Part shown: positions 17,227-22,197 of the stretch, in pieces
How positions within the stretch are numbered: position 1 is the stretch's first letter
Layout of the letters: each line of letters opens with the position of its first letter
DNA from: Nemertoderma westbladi
Lineage: Eukaryota > Xenacoelomorpha > Nemertodermatida > Nemertodermatidae
Assembly: GCA_032718475.1 (NCBI GenBank)
Contig: JAUCBJ010005054.1
Coordinates: forward strand, 1 to 22,197
Length of the DNA stretch: 22,197 nt
Direction of reading: 5' to 3'
Made by a program: the position numbers and the translations under genes
The notes under the pieces: generated by a model
What the model was told of the DNA's origin: nothing
What the model saw: only the letters and a program-made list of their open reading frames with translations
Database searches by the model: none

Positions 17227-18046
17227 TTTCCACTGTGGCTCGAAAGAACTTAGTCTTCAGGTGCCTGGAGAGATCTGATTTCCAGATGGTATCCATTTTT
17301 GATAGAGCTACCCAAGCCTTTGCTTTCCTAACTTCTATGTCCTTTTTGCTACTCTCTATCCATGATCCAAGGTACTGGAAGTCATCGACCTTCCTTAGTT
17401 GATTATTATCAATGGTTGTCAAGTTTCCATCAACATTAAAGGTCATGAATTCGGTCTTGGTAGCATTTATATGCAATCCAACCTCCTTAGCAGCCCTCTC
17501 CACTTTATTTAGTAGAAGCTGTGCATCTGCTAGCGTATTAGAGAGCAGGGCGATGTCATCCGCAAAGTCGGTGTCTGTGACTGTAGTTGCCGGATATCTA
17601 CTACTTCTGCGTTCTTGAAGTGTGAATCCCAGATCTTCACCCTTTGTGGCTGTCCTCATTGCGTAATCCAGCACAATTACAAATAGTAATGGTAATAATG
17701 TGTCACCTTGCAGTACGCCAGCCAGGATTGAGAAAAACTCAGTTTCATCATCTGGTGAGAGTACCTGCGCTTCTGTGTCACAATATAACAATCCAATGCC
17801 TGCAACAATTACTTCTGGTATTCCATAAGCTCTTAGGATTTCAAGCATTTTACCTCTATGGATGGAGTCGAATGCCTTCTTGAAGTCCACAAAAGTCATG
17901 ACTGCGGGGAGATTCTTTGACTTAATTCCTTCAATCAGTCTCCGTAGTGCAAGTATCTGAGCTATTGTTGATCTACTTATTCGAAATCCGTTTTGGCTCT
18001 TACGCAGTAGTTTCTCTATGTGAGGCCTAATCCTATATAGAATCAT
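17180..18046 (-). pseudogene. LINE reverse-transcriptase domain
   Basis: A 288-codon open frame. Residues 18-30 carry the RT motif SQNGFRISRSTIAQ; residues 50-60 carry MTFVDFKKAFD with the first catalytic Asp; 107-117 carry ILAGVLQGDTL; and 157-169 carry TDTDFADDIALLS with the FADD catalytic box at 161-164. HINATKTEFMTFN follows. After FFRATVES the frame runs out because about 60 bp present in the other copy (13650-13710) are deleted at about 17215. The RT core motifs are intact but the ORF is broken on both sides. Confidence 0.9.
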
Positions 18047-18066
18047 TTTATTCTATATTTTGGCAG

Positions 18067-18887
18067 CTACTGTACCACAAGCAGACAGATCCTACGATAG
18101 TTTGTTGGTATGCCGAGGTCTCCTTTCTTGGGGAGAGGCTTTAGTTGACCTTTAGTCCAAATTGGTGGTGGCTTTTCCCCTTTTAACATCCGGGTGCAAA
18201 CATTCAATAATGGTCTATTTAGCACTCCGGTTTTCCATACCTCCGCTGGGATTTCATCTAATCCACTCGCTTTAATATTGGACATGCTTTTAATGCTTCT
18301 TTGGAGTTCGGCAGGTGTGAAGTCCCCTGTTTCTATAGGTAGTGTCTTGTCATATATTTTCCTTGTAGGGCTGACCTCGATGTTTGGTGGCTGCCCAAGC
18401 AAGTTGCTGAAGTGATTTTTCCACTTCCCAACACGTTCTTCAGGACTATCCGCTTTGAGGCGCCCCTTTGCACAACTTGTCCGACCAGATACCTCATTTA
18501 CAGTTTGCCAGGTAAGTCTTGATTGTTGCTGTATGTGAGCAGTTGTAATTGCTTCAGTTTTATCCTGTATGTACTTTTCCTGGCTGATGTTGTAGGCCAA
18601 TTTAAGATCGTCCTTAGCTTTCTCAAACTTGTTAATGTTTTCGGTTGTTGGTTGTTCGGTTTTAACTTTGTAGGCTATCTTAAGATCTTCTCTCTTACAA
18701 GTAACCTCAGAGTTTTGCCATGGCACATACTGTTTTCGTTTAGGTTTCTGGGGGATATGCCTCTTAGCTGATTCCTTGTGGGCTGTTATTATATTCTGGT
18801 ATATTGAATCGGTGGATTGGTCTTCATCCATTGACTGAAGTGCTTCAAAGCGGTTTTGAACTTCTACTGTATAAGCATCCTTTACAG
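18067..18887 (-). pseudogene. LINE ORF, N-terminal linker and first RT motifs
   Basis: The frame begins without its own start at about 18887 (NAVKDAYTVEVQNRFEALQS) and runs to the stop near 18067. It includes EERVGKWKNHFSNLLG, IKASGLDEIPAEVWKTG (an early RT motif) and LPKKGDLGIPTNYRRI. It then shifts frame: the next frame reads GTVAAKI, a stop (TAG at about 18048), NKMILYRIRPH. The endonuclease domain that normally precedes this is absent. Confidence 0.82.
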
Positions 18888-18915
18888 CATTATATATTAT
18901 TATATGTTAATAAAT

Positions 18916-20491
18916 CGCAATAATTTGCCTTTTCCGTTTAAATCCTTTTTTTGTCCTTTTTTTTTACTTTTTATGTCCTCCAAAAATCTACCGTTAGGTT
19001 CCTTGCTACAGGTTTCTCTACTGCTGTTCTCTTAGGCTATAAGTACCGGTATTAGTATATATAAACGCAATAATTTTTATTGTCCGTTTAAATCCTTTTT
19101 TTGTCCTTTTTTTTTATTTTTTATGTCCTTCAACCGGTTTCTCTACTGCTGTTCTCTCAGGCTATCAGTACCGGTATTAGTATATATAGCACTATTTTGC
19201 TGTATTGTATGTACAGATGTAGGTATAAAGCAGGTATTTCTGTATTTTAGTACCGGTACCGGCACCGGTACTGCTATAGGCCTACTGTGTAGCCTACCAT
19301 TTAAATACGGTAATGGTAGGCCTACCGGTTGTGCTAATAAATTTTAAATAATTGATAGGCCAAACTGGATTGCAGGATATTGTGGAAAATGTGGATATAC
19401 CTTTCACATAATTTAGGCCTTACTGTATTAGTTTTATAATCAATAATGGATCATGACTACTGTCTGAGTAGTGTTACGGATAGCGGCACCACTACTTCCA
19501 ACAGCACAGAAGGCCCGCCTCTGTAACCTGCCCCTTTCCCTCAATTAAATGATCGTTTATTGTTTTGGTTAGATAATCCCGCCTCTGTAACCTGCTCCTT
19601 TCCCTCAATTGGTAATGTTATTGTTTATTGTTTTGGTTAGAAAATCCCGCCTCTGTAACCTGCTCCTTTCTCTCAATTGGTAATGTTATCGTTTATTGTT
19701 TGGTTAGAAAATCCCGTCTCTGTAACCTGCTCCTTTCCCTCAATTAGTTAAATGATTGTTTATTGTTTTGGTTAGAAAATCCCGCCTCTGTAACCTGCCC
19801 CTTTCCCTAAATTAGTTAAATGATCGTTTATTGTTTTGGTTAGAAAATTCCGCCTCTGTAACCTGTCCCTTTCCCTCAATTAGTTAAATGATCGTTTATT
19901 GTTTTGGTTAGAAAATCCCGCCTCTGTAACCTGCTCCTTTCCCTCAATAAGTTAAGTGATCGTTTCTTGTTTTGGTTAGAAAATCCCACCTCTGTAACCT
20001 GCTCCTTTCCCTCAGTTAAATGATCGTTTATTGTTTTGGTTAGAAAATCCCGTCTCTGTAAACCTGCTCATTTCCCTGATTTGGTAAAGTGACTGTTTAT
20101 TGTTTTGGTTAGAAAACTCGGCATTAACCTGCTCCTTTCCATCAATTGGTAATTGTTTTTGGCTATAAAATGAGTGTTTTGCTACGTCATGTGGTAATCG
20201 ATTATCGACAACAACCACAAACTATTAAATATAGAGTCTTTTTACCACAGGCGCATATGGAAATCTATCTCATAGTCTATAAATCATGGAATCATGGAAT
20301 GTTTTGGCACAGGCATAGTGAAATCAACTGTCTGACAGTCCAGAAATCAGCAGTCTGACAGTTTGAAGAAATACATACATAAAAAGTCATTAAAAGGACA
20401 ATAAAAGTCATTAAAAGGACAACAAAAGTCATTATGCATAATTCGTAAAAAAAAAATGACAAAAAAAGTCAAATAAAAGGACATAAAAAAT
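18916..20491 (+). mobile_element. Satellite-bearing element, copy 2
   Basis: Same order as copy 1 (7056-8304). The left block starts at CGCAATAATTT and is internally duplicated here (18916-19065 and 19066-19190). The 7140-7470-like unique block follows, then a satellite array, then the right end closing GGACATAAAAAAT at 20491. At the array's left edge 34 bp of unrelated sequence (about 19481-19514) replaces the edge unit seen in the other two copies. No coding capacity. 19192-20246 pairs inversely with copy 3. Confidence 0.85.
19514..20168 (+). repeat. Internal satellite array of copy 2, about 10 units
   Basis: Units of TAACCTGCTCCTTTCCCTCA...TTGTTTTGGTTAGAAAATCC, 57-68 bp. The right edge has the GATTTGGTAAAGTGACTG edge variant (about 20078-20095), followed by a shortened unit. 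Confidence 0.9.
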
Positions 20492-20501
20492 GGCAAAAAG
20501 C

Positions 20502-21719
20502 GGTAAAAAGACTCTATATTTAATAGTTTGTGGTTGTTGTCGATAATCGATTACCACATGACGTAGCAAAACACTCATTTTATAGCCAAAAACAATTACC
20601 AATTGATGGAAAGGAGCAGGTTAAGGCCGAGTTTTCAAACCAAAACAATAAACAGTCACTTTACCAAATCAGGGAAAGGAGCAGGTTACAGAGACGGGAT
20701 TTTCTAACCAAAACAATAAAGAGATCACTTAACTAATTGAGGGAAAGGAGCAGGTTACAGAGGCGGGATTTTCTAACCAAAACAATAAACGATCATTTAA
20801 CTAATTGAGGAAAAGGGACAGGTTACAGAGGCGGAATTTTCTAACCAAAACAATAAACGATCACTTAACTAATTGAGGGAAAGGAGCAGGTTACAGAGGA
20901 GGGATTTTCTAACCAAAACAATAAACGATCATTTAACAAATTGAGGGAAAGGGGCAGGTTACAAAGGCGGGCCTTTCTAACCAAAACAATACACGGTCAC
21001 TTTACCAATTCAGGGAAAGGAGCAGGTTACAGAGGCGGGATTTTATAACCAAAACAATAAACGATCATTTAACTAATTGAGGGAAAGGGGCAGGTTACAG
21101 AGGTGGGATTTTCTAACCAAAACAATAAACGATCATTTAAATAATTGAGGGAAAGGAGCCGGTTACAGAGACGGGATTTTCTAACCAAAACAATAAACGA
21201 TAACATTACCAATTGAGAGAAAGGAGCAGGTTACAGAGGCGGGATTTTCTAACCAAAACAATAAACGATAACATTACCAATTGAGGGAAAGGAGCAGGTT
21301 ACAGAGGCGGGATTTTCTAACCAAAACAATAAACGATCACTTAACTAATTGAGGGAAAGGAGCAGGTTAAGGCCGGATTTTCTAACCAAAACAATAAACA
21401 GTCACTTTACCAAATCAGGGAAAGGAGCAGGTTATCCGTAACACTACTCAGACAGTAGTCATGATCCATTATTGATTATAAAACTAATACAGTAATAGGC
21501 CTAAATTATGTGAAAGGTATATCCACATTTTCCACACTCCTGCAATCCAGTTTGGCCTATCAATTATTTAAAATTTATTAGCACAACCGGTAGGCCTGCC
21601 ATTACCGTATTTAAATGGTAGGCTACACAGTAGGCCTATAGCAGTACCGGTGCCGGTACTAAAATACAGAAATACCTGCTTTATACCTACATCTGTACAT
21701 ACATAATACAGCAAAATAG
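20502..21719 (-). mobile_element. Satellite-bearing element, copy 3 (inverted, truncated both ends)
   Basis: Begins within the element (GGTAAAAAGACTC at 20502), lacking the 250-bp A-rich terminus, then runs in reverse through the satellite and the unique block. It breaks off at CAAAATAG (21719), where copies 1 and 2 continue with TGCTATATATAC. It is separated from the end of copy 2 by about 10 bp (GGCAAAAAGC). Confidence 0.85.
20582..21434 (-). repeat. Internal satellite array of copy 3, about 13 units
   Basis: Units of GGAAAGGAGCAGGTTACAGA and TTCTAACCAAAACAATAAAC. Both outermost positions carry the edge variant CAGTCACTTTACCAAATCAG with TTAAGGCCG, as in copy 1. Confidence 0.9.
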
Positions 21720-21730
21720 GGGTAAATCTT

Positions 21731-21946
21731 TTCGACCTACGGGTAGGCCTACGCGTAGCTACGCGTAGCTACGCGTAGTTTGTAACTTCCATTCCTGTCA
21801 TTTACCGGTAGGGCCAGACTTACTGCCTTTTTAACAACTACGCGTAGGTGTTTTAAAACTTCGCGTAGTTATTTTGGAACTACGCGTAGGTATTTTGAAA
21901 CTACGCGTAGGTGCTACGCGTAGATACGCGTAGGTGCTACGCGTAG
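21731..21946. repeat. Array of the 10-bp palindrome CTACGCGTAG
   Basis: Perfect copies at 21749, 21759 and 21769 (head to tail) and at 21838, 21880, 21901, 21914 and 21937. Near copies are CTTCGCGTAG at 21859, ATACGCGTAG at 21924 and CCTACGGGTAGG at 21736. Spacings are 10, 10, then 21, 21, 21, 13, 10, 13. No ORF lies under it. It abuts the broken end of satellite-element copy 3. Confidence 0.92.
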
Positions 21947-22197
21947 CAGTCCTGATAACAATTATTTTTCATTTCAGGTCCGGTAGGGTTGAGTTGTTAG
22001 GCAAGTATCGGTATGTCAGGTATCTGATTATCAGACAAATGTAATAACAGAATCGGAAACTCATATCTCTATATACAGAACTGGTAATAAATAATATTCG
22101 GCTCTTTCACATACAAACACAGAGGATGAATAAAAAGTAAACTTAAAATTCACGTCTCATGATTCAAGTATCTTTGTTTCCATTGGATTATTTAAAT
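21947..22197. other. Right-edge intergenic DNA
   Basis: No gene is recognised. TTATTTTTCATTTCAG followed by GTCCGG at about 21962-21977 resembles a 3' splice site, but no exon-like frame follows. Confidence 0.3.

Larger units (their letters stand above)
16864..18895 (-). mobile_element. 5'-truncated LINE (non-LTR retrotransposon), copy 2
   Basis: About 2 kb, read on the minus strand: the linker after a missing endonuclease, the reverse transcriptase, the post-RT region and a (TAG/GTA)n-type tail at 16864-16876. The 5' end stops at about 18895, close to where the satellite element starts at 18916. I do not assign the clade; the RT wording resembles LINEs with a single endonuclease-RT ORF. Its coding frame carries several breaks, listed separately. 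It shares its 3' 570 bp with 13300-13934. Confidence 0.88.

Noticed and set aside
1-22197. CRISPR arrays, bacterial promoters or operons.
   Set aside because: The satellite and palindrome arrays have no unique spacers of even length and no cas genes; the gene content is eukaryotic.

Overview
This is eukaryotic, almost certainly invertebrate metazoan, nuclear DNA. No operons or Shine-Dalgarno-led ORF strings are visible. The window instead holds a C2H2 zinc-finger gene of animal style, a decayed eEF2-lysine methyltransferase (EEF2KMT/FAM86) copy, LINE reverse-transcriptase fragments, a DDE integrase/transposase remnant, miniature inverted-repeat elements and long AT-rich intergenic DNA. I cannot name the species. 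The palindromic words TACCGGTA and TAGGCCTA recur through intergenic and transposon DNA alike and look like a genome-wide signature. 

Layout. 17-1339 (minus) is a GC-rich 440-codon ORF with a charged, repetitive C-terminus, probably the Gag of an LTR retrotransposon; a candidate primer-binding site and LTR lie upstream (1428-1897). 1898-6150 is mostly non-coding: a 97%-identical inverted-repeat pair (2058-2135 / 4256-4333), a dispersed repeat carrying a 150-bp insertion with 13-bp target duplication (3370-3803), a cluster of short TTCGCCA hairpins (5589-5764), and three tandem hairpin units (5798-6016). 6159-6717 is a broken transposase with an HTH and part of an integrase core, cut off by a satellite-bearing foldback-like element (6718-8304). 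9315-10820 (minus) is a 13-finger C2H2 gene interrupted once by a nonsense codon. 11351-11752 is a MITE with perfect 22-bp inverted ends. 13300-13934 and 16864-18895 are two 5'-truncated copies of one LINE family. Between them are a 1205-bp TA-flanked CAGT-ended element (14151-15355) and the EEF2KMT pseudogene (15363-16329). 

18916-21719 holds two more copies of the satellite-bearing element, arranged head to head as an inverted repeat with arms above 1 kb. It is followed by an array of the perfect 10-bp palindrome CTACGCGTAG at 10- and 21-bp spacing (21749-21946). 

How it fits together: I see no host pathway. The window reads as a nest of transposons, with several insertions that can be ordered: the satellite element cut the transposase, the CAGT element landed 6 bp upstream of the EEF2KMT ATG, and a short element landed in a dispersed repeat whose empty version survives 7.6 kb away. 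The strongest candidates for something undescribed are the satellite-bearing foldback family, the phased CTACGCGTAG array and the triple hairpin.
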